DNA of 64,000 bases from Cupriavidus pauculus (GTDB taxonomy: Bacteria > Pseudomonadota > Gammaproteobacteria > Burkholderiales > Burkholderiaceae). The notes below the pieces were generated by a model. That model did no database searches, had not been told where the DNA came from, and saw only the letters and a program-made list of their open reading frames with translations. Below are positions 17,965 to 25,601 of this stretch, piece after piece. The number at the start of each line of letters is the position of its first letter. Position 1 is the stretch's first letter. Position numbers and translations under genes: made by a program. The stretch is taken from contig NZ_PJRP01000009.1 of the NCBI RefSeq assembly GCF_002858765.1, positions 218,974 through 282,973 on the forward strand. The letters are read 5' to 3'.

Positions 17965-19068
17965 ATGGACTTGAGCATTCCAAATCCCGTGGCCGACGCA
18001 ACCCAGCAGGCTGGCGGCAACACCAGCGGCCAGCCGCTGGAAATCGACGCGCTGATCGTTGGCGCGGGCCCCGTTGGCCTGTTCCAGGTGTTTGAACTCG
18101 GCCTGCTCGAAATCAAGGCGCACGTGATCGACTCGCTCAAGGTAGTGGGCGGCCAGTGCGTGGAGCTGTATCCGGACAAGCCGATCTACGACATCCCGGC
18201 GGTGCCCATCTGCACGGGCCAGGAACTGACCGACAACCTGCTCAAGCAGATCGAACCGTTCTCGCCCACGTTCCACCTGGGCCAGGAAGTCAGCGTCGTC
18301 GAGCGCCGTGAAGACGGCCGCTTCTTCGTCGAGACGTCGCTCGGAACCCGCTTCATCACCAAGACCATCTTCATCGCCGCCGGCGTGGGTTCGTTCCAGC
18401 CGCGCACGGTCAAGGTGGAAGGCATCGACAAGTTCGACGGCACCCAGCTGTTCTACCGCGTGAAGGATCCGAGCCGCTTCCACGGCCGCAATCTGGTGAT
18501 CGTGGGCGGTGGTGATTCGGCGCTGGACTGGGCGCTGGATCTCCACGGCAAGGCAGAGTCGATCGTGCTGATCCACCGCCGCGACGGCTTCCGCGCCGCG
18601 CCGGCCTCGGTGGCCAAGATGCGTGACCTGTGCGAGCAGATGGAGATGCAATTCATGGTCGGCCAGATCGGCGGCTATGAAGAGAAGGACGGCGTGCTCA
18701 CCGAGATCAAGGTGACCGGCGGCGACGGCGTGACCCGCCGCATGCCGCTGGACGACCTGCTGGTGTTCTTCGGCCTGTCGCCGAAGCTCGGCCCGATCGC
18801 CGAGTGGGGTCTGGACCTGGAGCGCAAGCAGATCAAGGTGGACACCGAGAAGTTCGAGACGAACATCCCGGGCATCTTCGCCGTGGGCGACATCAACACC
18901 TATCCGGGCAAGAAGAAGCTGATCCTGTCGGGCTTCCACGAGGCCGCACTGGCAGCGTTCGGCGCCGCGCCGTACATCTTCCCGGACAAGAAGATCCACA
19001 TGCAATACACGACGACTTCGCCGAAGCTGCACAAGGTGCTGGGCGTCGAATCGCCGGTCTTCGATTGA
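17965..19068 (+). CDS. Ferredoxin-NADP reductase, thioredoxin-reductase-like type
   Basis: 367 residues starting [15 protein letters not shown]. The FAD-binding motif is [18 protein letters not shown] (about residues 29-46) and the NADPH-binding motif is [17 protein letters not shown] (about 178-194). The C-terminal FAD motif is [18 protein letters not shown]. The redox-active CxxC of true thioredoxin reductases is absent; the place reads [23 protein letters not shown], which is the signature of the YumC-like ferredoxin-NADP reductases. It moves electrons between NADPH and ferredoxin, plausibly the FdxA encoded just upstream. The chain is slightly longer than the 330-350 usual because of a polar N-terminal extension. 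Confidence 0.92.
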   Translation: MDLSIPNPVADATQQAGGNTSGQPLEIDALIVGAGPVGLFQVFELGLLEIKAHVIDSLKVVGGQCVELYPDKPIYDIPAVPICTGQELTDNLLKQIEPFSPTFHLGQEVSVVERREDGRFFVETSLGTRFITKTIFIAAGVGSFQPRTVKVEGIDKFDGTQLFYRVKDPSRFHGRNLVIVGGGDSALDWALDLHGKAESIVLIHRRDGFRAAPASVAKMRDLCEQMEMQFMVGQIGGYEEKDGVLTEIKVTGGDGVTRRMPLDDLLVFFGLSPKLGPIAEWGLDLERKQIKVDTEKFETNIPGIFAVGDINTYPGKKKLILSGFHEAALAAFGAAPYIFPDKKIHMQYTTTSPKLHKVLGVESPVFD

Positions 19069-19086
19069 CCTGTCGAAGGCCAACGC

Positions 19087-19114
19087 AAAAAAATCGCCTC
19101 CGGGCGATTTTTTT
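19087..19114 (+). terminator. Terminator after the ferredoxin reductase gene
   Basis: AAAAAAATCGCC (19087-19098) pairs with GGCGATTTTTTT (19103-19114). The short GC stem with flanking A and T runs could stop transcription on either strand. It starts 18 bases after the stop codon. Confidence 0.85.
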
Positions 19115-19116
19115 GT

Positions 19117-19144
19117 TTGCACAATTAAAAAAGCTGGCTATAAT
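19117..19144 (+). promoter_or_regulatory. Upstream promoter (P1) of the tRNA-Asn unit
   Basis: TTGCAC (19117-19122), a 16-base spacer, then a perfect TATAAT (19139-19144). It begins directly after the terminator and lies 167 bases before the tRNA. The -10 context AGCTGGCTATAAT closely resembles that of the second promoter. Confidence 0.55.
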
Positions 19145-19265
19145 GCGGCCTCGCTGTTGAACACGGCAACGCAGCAAAAGGCGGAAACGCCCAGCGCTGG
19201 CCGGTTTCAAGGCGAACCAGAGTTCCAGCAACAACTTCTGACGAAAACAAAACGTTAAAAAGTTG

Positions 19266-19295
19266 TTGACGAAACGAAGAGAAGCTGGTTATAAT
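19266..19295 (+). promoter_or_regulatory. Main promoter (P2) of tRNA-Asn
   Basis: TTGACG (19266-19271), an 18-base spacer and a perfect TATAAT (19290-19295), ending 15 bases before the mature tRNA. An A/T-rich AAAACGTTAAAAAG stretch just upstream resembles an UP element. The style is that of a strong stable-RNA promoter. Confidence 0.75.
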
Positions 19296-19310
19296 TTCTT
19301 TCTCAGCTGT

Positions 19311-19386
19311 TCCCCGATAGCTCAGTTGGTAGAGCGCCGGACTGTTAATCCGTAGGTCCCTGGTTCGAGCCCAGGTCGGGGAGCCA
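19311..19386 (+). tRNA. tRNA-Asn (anticodon GTT)
   Basis: 76 nt with encoded CCA. The acceptor stem TCCCCGA (19311-19317) pairs with TCGGGGA (19376-19382). The anticodon GTT is at 19344-19346 in the loop CTGTTAA, the T loop reads GGTTCGAGCCC, and the D loop AGTTGGTAGAG is standard. It is a single tRNA gene with its own promoter and terminator. Confidence 0.98.
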
Positions 19387-19400
19387 AAAAATTCAAGAGA

Positions 19401-19429
19401 AGGCCGATGCGAAAGCATCGGCCTTTTTC
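19401..19429 (+). terminator. Terminator of the tRNA-Asn transcript
   Basis: AGGCCGATGC (19401-19410), a GAAA tetraloop and GCATCGGCCT (19415-19424) make a perfect 10-bp stem followed by TTTTCTTT. It starts 15 bases after the tRNA CCA end. Confidence 0.92.
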
Positions 19430-19547
19430 TTTGTCCGCCGCCTTCGCCACCCTTCCGTGGCCCCCCCTATCTCGCACAAACGTTCCAGAAAGCCCAGGCC
19501 GATGTGGCTATGATGAACAGCCGCATACGCCGAACCAGGAACCCGCA

Positions 19548-20387
19548 GTGAGCCCCCAGAGCTGGATCGACCTCAAGCAGGATGCCGACACGGGCATCGA
19601 GACGATTCGCGCCCACTTCGAGGGCCACGCGTACGATCCGCACTGGCATGACAGCTACCTGGTCGGCTACACCGAGCAAGGCATCCAGCAGTTTCATTGC
19701 CGGCGCGAGGTCCAGCGCAGCGTGCCGGGCAAGGTCTTCACGCTCGAACCGGGCGAAATCCACGATGGCTACGCAGTGGCGCCCGAAGGCTTCACCTATT
19801 CGATGCTCTATCTGGACGCCCAATGGATGACGCGCGAACTGCACGCACTGTTCGACGATGCGCCCGCGCAATGCCAGCCCGCCTTTGCGCGTACGCTGAG
19901 CGAAGACCCCCAACTGATCGAAGCCATCGGCCGTGCGTTCACGGTGCTGCAACAGCCTGAACTGCGTATCGTCCGGCAGTCCGCGCTCGATGCCCTGCTG
20001 GCACAACTCACGTCGAACCTGCACTGGCGCACGCAGCGCGCCATCGATCCGCGCCTGCCGATAGCGGCCCAGCGCGCACGCGACTATCTGCACGACCACG
20101 TTGACCAGGATATCGGCCTCGATGATTTGGCCGCCGCCAGCGGCGTGGATCGCTATCGGCTGACGCGCGCGTTCAAGATCGCGTTCGGCATCGCGCCGCA
20201 CGCCTATCTGGTGCAGCTGCGGCTGGCACGCGCCCGCCACATGCTGGCACGCGGCGCCACGCCCGCCGACGTGGCCATGGCCCTGGGTTTCGCCGACCAG
20301 AGCCACCTGGGCCGCTGGTTTCGCCGCGCCTATGGCCTGACACCCGCGCACTATCGCAAGCGCTGCTCAAACCTTCCAGACGCCTAG
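19548..20387 (+). CDS. AraC-family transcriptional regulator
   Basis: 279 residues. The start chosen is a GTG (19548) seven bases after an AGGA ribosome-binding site; an upstream in-frame Met would run through the tRNA terminator. The N-terminal cupin-like sensing domain carries HWHDSYLVGYTEQGIQQFHCR and LEPGEIHDGYAV. The C-terminal double helix-turn-helix contains LDDLAAASGVDRYRLTRAF and PADVAMALGFADQSHLGRWF, ending with YGLTPAHYRK. This is the layout of AraC regulators linked to amino-acid exporters. The exporter gene begins 25 bases downstream on the same strand, so the regulator probably controls it. Confidence 0.88.
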   Translation: MSPQSWIDLKQDADTGIETIRAHFEGHAYDPHWHDSYLVGYTEQGIQQFHCRREVQRSVPGKVFTLEPGEIHDGYAVAPEGFTYSMLYLDAQWMTRELHALFDDAPAQCQPAFARTLSEDPQLIEAIGRAFTVLQQPELRIVRQSALDALLAQLTSNLHWRTQRAIDPRLPIAAQRARDYLHDHVDQDIGLDDLAAASGVDRYRLTRAFKIAFGIAPHAYLVQLRLARARHMLARGATPADVAMALGFADQSHLGRWFRRAYGLTPAHYRKRCSNLPDA

Positions 20388-20412
20388 GCAGGGCGGCCGC
20401 AACAATGGCCGC

Positions 20413-21045
20413 ATGAACGATACCCTGCCCTTCCTGCCTTTCCTGATGTTCGCCGTCGTGGCGTCGATCACGCCCGGCCCGACCAACGTTATCGTGCTGA
20501 GCCACAGCGCACGCCGCGGCGTGGCGGCCACGCTGCCAATCATCATCGGGGGCTGCGGCGGCGCCGCGCTGCTGGTGCTGACGGTCGGCATCGGCATCGG
20601 CGACGCGCTGGCCGCCCACCCCCTTCTGCAGCGCGCCATGGCCTGGACAGGCGTGCTGTGGCTGTCCAGGCTCGCCTGGCAGATCTGGCGAAGCCCCGCC
20701 GCCGCCATCGAAGCCGATGGGGCGGGGCACGCTGGCAACGCCAAGGCCCATGACAAGCCGCTAGGCCTCGCGGGGGCCGCCGGCCTGCAGCTTGTGAATC
20801 CCAAGACCTGGATGATGGCGCTGGCCGTGGTCAGCGTCTTTTCCGGCCACGACCCCGATCAGTCGCATCAGGTGATCCTGCTGTCACTGATCTTCTTCGT
20901 CGTGTCACTGCCGTGCATGGGCGTATGGGCGGTCCTGGGGGCCGGAGCGGCGCACTTCATTCGCTCGCCCATTTACATGAAGCGCTTCGAGCGCCTCATG
21001 GCGCTGGTGTTGCTGGCATCGGCGTGGGGCAGCCTGTCGCCTTGA
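20413..21045 (+). CDS. LysE/RhtB-family amino-acid exporter
   Basis: 210 residues with five to six hydrophobic segments. The N-terminus FAVVASITPGPTNVIVLSHS holds the TPGPxN signature of the LysE/RhtB superfamily, and NPKTWMMALAVVSVFSG gives the second signature (NPK). Members export amino acids or derivatives such as homoserine lactone, threonine or cysteine; the substrate is unknown here. It lies 25 bases after an AraC regulator, a frequent pairing in which the regulator senses the compound to be exported. A hydrophilic loop (about 96-116) separates the two halves. Confidence 0.85.
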   Translation: MNDTLPFLPFLMFAVVASITPGPTNVIVLSHSARRGVAATLPIIIGGCGGAALLVLTVGIGIGDALAAHPLLQRAMAWTGVLWLSRLAWQIWRSPAAAIEADGAGHAGNAKAHDKPLGLAGAAGLQLVNPKTWMMALAVVSVFSGHDPDQSHQVILLSLIFFVVSLPCMGVWAVLGAGAAHFIRSPIYMKRFERLMALVLLASAWGSLSP

Positions 21046-21394
21046 TGCAAAAACATCGAAAAGGCGTTCTCGGGCACATTTTCTGCGGTATGATCTTAGA
21101 TTGCCCTGAATAGCTTGACTCCCGTTCGGTATACCTGTAAAAGCTTACCGGCGTATTTCTTGCGCAAGATCCACGGAAACAGGTAGTCGCCAAGTTTTTA
21201 CCTAGCTAGGAAAATTTGGCCCGTCACCCCTGACACAGGCAGTACGGATTTCGGTCCGCAGCAGGTTCTAGGGGGCGCACCACGGCATTCGCCGCAGCGT
21301 GCGATACCACCGTCACGGTAGGCTCCGGAGCCCGGCGTGACACGTTTCCCTCCTATGAACCCACCGCCTCTGGCGGTAATCCTGAAGGACTGAA
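21046..21394 (+). other. Structured 5' leader of rpsU
   Basis: 349 bases without a gene but rich in inverted repeats. These are a perfect palindrome TCTTGCGCAAGA (21158-21169), CCTAGCTAGG near 21206, and CGGA-TTTCGG-TCCG near 21250. A nested stem follows, GTCACG (21312-21317)/CGTGAC (21336-21341), enclosing GGCTCC/GGAGCC. A hairpin ACCGCC-TCT-GGCGGT (21363-21377) ends eight bases before the SD of rpsU. A TATGAT (21089-21094) is a candidate -10 without a clear -35. A leader of about 300 nt is implied. Confidence 0.5.
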
Positions 21395-21607
21395 TTGACT
21401 AAGATCGTTCTGAAACCGGGCGAGCCCGTTGAAGTTGCAATGCGTCGTTTCCGTCGCTCCATTCTGCAGACTGGACTGATCGTGGAACTGAAGAGCCGCA
21501 CCGCCTACGAAAAGCCGACGACCGAGCGCAAGCGCAAGAAGAAGGCTGCCGAGGCACGTCTGCGCAAGCGTCTGCGCATGCAAATGCTGCCGAAGAAGCT
21601 CTACTGA
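21395..21607 (+). CDS. rpsU: 30S ribosomal protein S21
   Basis: 70 residues, starting at a TTG codon with a good AAGGA site five bases upstream. The sequence has the S21 hallmarks: [40 protein letters not shown] and a very basic tail ending MLPKKLY. S21 binds near the anti-Shine-Dalgarno end of 16S rRNA and helps start translation. The TTG start and the long structured leader point to post-transcriptional control. The genus often carries more than one rpsU copy. A terminator follows directly. Confidence 0.96.
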   Translation: MTKIVLKPGEPVEVAMRRFRRSILQTGLIVELKSRTAYEKPTTERKRKKKAAEARLRKRLRMQMLPKKLY

Positions 21608-21625
21608 TTCGGGCTTTGCCACAAG

Positions 21626-21656
21626 AAAAACCGCCAGTTCTCTGGCGGTTTTTTTT
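21626..21656 (+). terminator. Terminator of rpsU, probably bidirectional
   Basis: ACCGCCAG (21630-21637), loop TTCT, CTGGCGGT (21642-21649), then eight T. Five A precede the stem, so it may also stop the converging LysE gene on the other strand. Confidence 0.9.
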
Positions 21657-21700
21657 CGTCCCGACTCCCCACAGCCTGGCCAGGGGAGCCGTGCGGGCGA

Positions 21701-22318
21701 TCAGGCGCGCGTGGCGATCAGCGCCCCTGCGCCGATCAGCGTGATGCCGCCTGCGCGCTGCACATTGGTCTGTGCGCGTTGCGACGTCAGGCGCGTGGCC
21801 AGCGAGCGTGCCAGCAACGCGTAGACCATGGCGTTGGCAGTGGCCAGCACCACGAACGTCGGGATCAGGACCACAGCCTGCGGCCAGAACGCCAGCTTGG
21901 CATCAATGAACTGCGGCACAAAGGCCACGAAGAACACGATGCTTTTCGGATTCAGCGCAGTCACCAGCCAGGCCTTGGCAAAGCGCTGGCGGCCGCTACC
22001 TGACTGCGACGCCACATCGAGCGAGCGCGCACGGTTGGCCGTGCGCAAGGCCTGCACGCCCAGGTACACCAGATAGGCCGCCCCCGCCCATTTCAGGCCC
22101 GTGAACAGCGTGGCCGAGGCTGCCAGGACGGCGCCCAGGCCAGCCATCGACAGCGTGAAGGCAGTGAGGTCTCCGGCCGCTACGCCAGCCACCGTGGCAT
22201 AGGCGCTGCGGCCGCGGTGCGCGAGCGCATCGCCGATCACCAGCAGGATGGTCGGGCCGGGAATGATCAGCAATACCACGCTGGTCAGTACGAATGTGAT
22301 CCAGTGTTCAAAGGACAT
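21701..22318 (-). CDS. LysE/RhtB-family exporter
   Basis: 205 residues with about six hydrophobic helices. Landmarks are [23 protein letters not shown] (the PGPT signature) and [20 protein letters not shown] (the NPK motif). It is a second, only distantly similar member of the same exporter superfamily encoded 650 bases away on the other strand. Members export amino acids or related small molecules. It is a single gene: rpsU converges on it and the ABC exporter genes diverge from it, with about 175 bases for the two promoters. Confidence 0.87.
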   Translation of the reverse strand: MSFEHWITFVLTSVVLLIIPGPTILLVIGDALAHRGRSAYATVAGVAAGDLTAFTLSMAGLGAVLAASATLFTGLKWAGAAYLVYLGVQALRTANRARSLDVASQSGSGRQRFAKAWLVTALNPKSIVFFVAFVPQFIDAKLAFWPQAVVLIPTFVVLATANAMVYALLARSLATRLTSQRAQTNVQRAGGITLIGAGALIATRA

Positions 22319-22493
22319 CGGTTCTCCTCGCTGCGTCGTCGTTGTTCTAAAAACGTCGAGCGTACGCCTGTCCGCCCCGCCCCGCCAGCCCGCCGATATG
22401 CCCCTGCGAATGGAATTGTCTTGCTGCGATGCGCCAACAATGCGTCACGCGATGGCCGGCATAATGGCGGATATCGCTCGCAAGGACTTCGCC

Positions 22494-23405
22494 TTGACTG
22501 CCATCCTCCAGATGCGCAATGTGCGCAAACGCTACGGCGACCAGCTCGTCGTCGACAACCTCGACCTGGAAGTCCAGCCCGGCCAGTGTTTCGGGCTGCT
22601 GGGCCCCAACGGCGCCGGCAAGACCACCACGCTGCGCATGCTGCTGGGGCTGACCACGCCCGAATCGGGCACGCTGACGCTGTGTGGCGAACCTATCCCG
22701 CAGCGCGCCCCGCAGGCCCGCATGCGCGTGGGCGTGGTGCCGCAGTTCGACAATCTCGACCCCGATTTCTCGGTGATCGAAAACCTGCGCATCTTCGGCC
22801 GCTATTTCGGGCTGTCGTCGGCCAGGATCGCCGAGCAGGTGCCCCGGCTGCTGGAATTCGCGCGGCTCGAAAACAAGGCCAACGCCCAGGTGCGCGACCT
22901 GTCCGGTGGCATGCGCCGACGCCTGACCGTGGCGCGCGCGCTGATCAACGATCCCGATCTGCTCGTGATGGACGAGCCCACGACCGGCCTGGATCCACAG
23001 GCACGCCACCTGATCTGGGAGCGCCTCAAGTCGCTGCTTGCCGCGGGCAAGACCATCCTGCTGACCACCCACTTCATGGAAGAGGCCGAACGGCTTTGCA
23101 ACCACCTGTGCGTGATCGATGCCGGGCGGAAGATTGCGGAAGGCAAGCCGCACGAACTGATCGACCGGGAAATTGGCTGCGATGTGGTGGAAGTCTACGG
23201 CGACGAACTCGAACCCCTGCGCGACACGCTGACACCGCTGGCCGACCGCTGCGAAATGCGCGGCGAGACGCTGTTCTGCTACGTGCGCCAGCCCGATACG
23301 CTGCTGGCCGCGCTGCACGGCAAGGGCGGCGTACGCTACCTGCACCGACCCGCCAACCTTGAGGACGTGTTCCTCAAGCTGACCGGCCGCGAGATGAGAG
23401 ATTGA
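22494..23405 (+). CDS. NodI-like ABC exporter, ATP-binding protein
   Basis: 303 residues from a TTG start placed seven bases after an AAGGA site, beginning [17 protein letters not shown]. An in-frame ATG at 22443 would add 17 residues. Walker A is GPNGAGKTT, the ABC signature LSGGMRRRL, and Walker [14 protein letters not shown] with the H-loop in [13 protein letters not shown]. The subfamily is DrrA/NodI. NodI-NodJ export lipochitin oligosaccharides in rhizobia, but homologues are widespread in non-symbiotic Burkholderiales and no nod genes are near, so a general exporter is more likely. The permease gene follows after 7 bases. Confidence 0.9.
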   Translation: MTAILQMRNVRKRYGDQLVVDNLDLEVQPGQCFGLLGPNGAGKTTTLRMLLGLTTPESGTLTLCGEPIPQRAPQARMRVGVVPQFDNLDPDFSVIENLRIFGRYFGLSSARIAEQVPRLLEFARLENKANAQVRDLSGGMRRRLTVARALINDPDLLVMDEPTTGLDPQARHLIWERLKSLLAAGKTILLTTHFMEEAERLCNHLCVIDAGRKIAEGKPHELIDREIGCDVVEVYGDELEPLRDTLTPLADRCEMRGETLFCYVRQPDTLLAALHGKGGVRYLHRPANLEDVFLKLTGREMRD

Positions 23406-23412
23406 GAGACGG

Positions 23413-24276
23413 ATGACTGAGATGAGCGAACAGGATCCACGCAATCCCGACATCGCAATTTCGCCAGGATCTGCGGCGTCGACAGCCCCCCAGCACTATC
23501 CCCAGCCCCTGCTGCCCCGCAACGGGCGCAACTGGATGATGGTCTGGTATCGCAACTACATGGTCTGGAAGAAGCTGGCCATCCCGTCGATGATCGGCAA
23601 CCTGGCCGATCCGATGATCTACCTGTTCGGCCTGGGCCTTGGCCTGGGCCTGCTGGTGGGCCAGGTGCATGGCGTGTCGTACATCGCCTTCCTGGCGGCC
23701 GGCACCACGGCGTCCAGCGTGATGATGTCCGCCAGCTTCGAGTCGATGTACTCGGCGTTCTCGCGCATGCACGTGCAACGCACGTGGGAGGCCATCATGC
23801 ATGCGCCGCTGACGCTGGGCGACGTGGTGCTGGGGGAAGTGCTCTGGGCCACCAGCAAGGCGGTACTGTCCGGTGCGGCGATCATGATCGTGGCGGGTGT
23901 GCTCGGCTATGCGCAGTTCCCAGGCGCGCTGGCCGCATTGCCCGTGATCGTGCTGGCCGGCATCGCGTTCGCAAGCCTGGCGATGATCGTCACGGCGCTG
24001 GCGCCGAGCTACGACTTTTTCATGTTCTACCAGACGCTAGTGATGACGCCGATGCTGCTGCTGTCAGGCGTATTCTTCCCGCTGGAACAGCTACCCGAAG
24101 GCGCACAGAAGGCGACGATGGTCCTACCGCTGGCGCACGCCGTGGCGCTGATTCGTCCGTTGATGCTGGGAAGGCCGGTAGAAAACGCCGCAGTCCATCT
24201 GGCCGTGCTGACGGCCTATGCGGTGGTGGCGCTGGTAGTGGCGCTGGTACTGCTGCGCAGACGGCTGCTGCGCTGA
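23413..24276 (+). CDS. NodJ-like ABC-2 type exporter permease
   Basis: 287 residues. The first 40 or so are polar; then come about six membrane helices including GNLADPMIYLFGLGLGLGLL, VLSGAAIMIVAGVLGY, LPVIVLAGIAFASLAMIVTAL and the final AVVALVVALVLLRRRLLR. The SGVFFPLEQLPEGAQ segment is typical of ABC-2 permeases of the NodJ/DrrB group. It pairs with the ATPase encoded seven bases upstream to form an exporter of unknown substrate. A second in-frame ATG at codon 4 (MSEQD) is a possible start. Confidence 0.9.
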   Translation: MTEMSEQDPRNPDIAISPGSAASTAPQHYPQPLLPRNGRNWMMVWYRNYMVWKKLAIPSMIGNLADPMIYLFGLGLGLGLLVGQVHGVSYIAFLAAGTTASSVMMSASFESMYSAFSRMHVQRTWEAIMHAPLTLGDVVLGEVLWATSKAVLSGAAIMIVAGVLGYAQFPGALAALPVIVLAGIAFASLAMIVTALAPSYDFFMFYQTLVMTPMLLLSGVFFPLEQLPEGAQKATMVLPLAHAVALIRPLMLGRPVENAAVHLAVLTAYAVVALVVALVLLRRRLLR

Positions 24277-24360
24277 CGCAGCGCCGGGGAAGGTGCCCTC
24301 CCCCGCGAATAGGTGCAGGTAGAGGGAGACGGAAATACAGACGGCCTTACTGGCCCAGGC

Positions 24361-25569
24361 TTACTGACCCAGACCGCGCAGCAGGTCGGCCTTCAGGTCT
24401 TCCACCGATTCCAGGCCCACGGCCAGGCGGATCAGGCCTTCGGTGATGCCGGCGGCGGCCTTCGCCTCCGGCGCCACGCGACCATGCGTGGTCGTGTACG
24501 GATGCGTGATCGTCGTGCGGGTGTCACCCAGATTGCCCGTGATCGAGCACAGCTTCGTGCTGTCGATCACGCGCCAGGCGTTGGCACGCATCTGTTCCGG
24601 CGTATCGCCCTTCAGCTCGAACGACACGATCGCCCCGCCACCGCTTTGCTGGCGCTTGGCCACTTCATACTGCGGATGCGACGCCAGCGCCGGATGGAAC
24701 ACGCGGTTCACGGCCGGGTGCGACTCCAGGAACTGGGCCAGCGCCAGCGCGCTCTGCGAATGGCGCTCCATGCGGATGGCCAGCGTTTCCATGCCCTTGA
24801 GCATGACCCAGGCGTTGAACGCCGACAGCGTCGGACCCGCCGTGCGCACGAACGGGAAGACCTTGCCCATGATGAAATCGTGCTTGCCCAGCACGGCGCC
24901 ACCTAGTACACGGCCCTGCCCGTCGATGTGCTTGGTGGCCGAATGCACCACCACGTCGGCACCGAACTTGATCGGCTGCTGCAGCGCCGGCGAGCAGAAG
25001 CAGTTGTCCACCACGAACAGCGCGCCCGCGTTGTGCGCGATCTCGCCCACGGCCGCGATGTCCGACACCTCGGTCAGCGGGTTCGACGGCGTTTCCAGGA
25101 AAAACAGCTTCGTATTGGGCTTCACGGCCGCACGCCAGGCCGCCAGGTCGGTGCCGTCGACGTAGGTCGTCTCGACACCGAACTTAGCCAGGATCGTGTT
25201 GAACAGCGTCATGGTCGACCCGAAGATCGAGCGCGAACTGACCAGATGGTCCCCGGCCTGCAGCGTGGCCAGGGCCACCGACAGAATCGCGCTCATGCCC
25301 GACGCCGTGGCCATGCAGGCCTCGGCGCCTTCCAGCGCCGCCAGCCGCGACTGGAACATCGACACCGTCGGATTGGTAAAGCGCGAGTACGTGTAGCCCT
25401 CTTCCGAGTTGGCGAAGCGCTCGGCAGCCTCGGCGGCGCTGTTGAAGCAGAAGCTCGAGGTCAGGTACATCGCCTCGGAGTGCTCCATGAACTCGCCAGT
25501 GCGCAGTGTGCCGGCGCGCACGCCAAGGGTGTCAATGCCGTAGGACTCCGGCCGGAACGGTTCGCTCAT
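24361..25569 (-). CDS. metZ: O-succinylhomoserine sulfhydrylase
   Basis: 402 residues. A PLP enzyme of the Cys/Met metabolism family that uses sulfide to turn O-succinylhomoserine into homocysteine, giving direct sulfhydrylation in methionine synthesis. The PLP lysine is in VVHSATKHIDGQGRVLGG. YSRFTNPTVSMFQSRLAALEG and VVDNCFCSPALQQPIKFGAD are present, as is the C-terminal DTRTTITHPYTTTHGR. The SRFTNPTV and HIDGQGR forms are typical of MetZ rather than MetB or MetC. It is the last gene of the folC-SPOR-cvpA-purF-metZ block, 32 bases after purF. Confidence 0.93.
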   Translation of the reverse strand: MSEPFRPESYGIDTLGVRAGTLRTGEFMEHSEAMYLTSSFCFNSAAEAAERFANSEEGYTYSRFTNPTVSMFQSRLAALEGAEACMATASGMSAILSVALATLQAGDHLVSSRSIFGSTMTLFNTILAKFGVETTYVDGTDLAAWRAAVKPNTKLFFLETPSNPLTEVSDIAAVGEIAHNAGALFVVDNCFCSPALQQPIKFGADVVVHSATKHIDGQGRVLGGAVLGKHDFIMGKVFPFVRTAGPTLSAFNAWVMLKGMETLAIRMERHSQSALALAQFLESHPAVNRVFHPALASHPQYEVAKRQQSGGGAIVSFELKGDTPEQMRANAWRVIDSTKLCSITGNLGDTRTTITHPYTTTHGRVAPEAKAAAGITEGLIRLAVGLESVEDLKADLLRGLGQ

Positions 25570-25601
25570 GCTGCTGTGCTGCCCAATGTGACAGATTGCT
25601 G

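Noticed and set aside
22494..24276. A nodulation (Nod factor export) locus
   Set aside because: Only the NodI/NodJ-like ABC pair is present, with no nodABC or other symbiosis genes nearby; such pairs are ordinary in non-symbiotic Burkholderiales.
24277..24360. Bidirectional terminator between the NodJ-like gene and metZ
   Set aside because: A GGGGA...TCCCC pairing exists but is short and without a T run on either strand.
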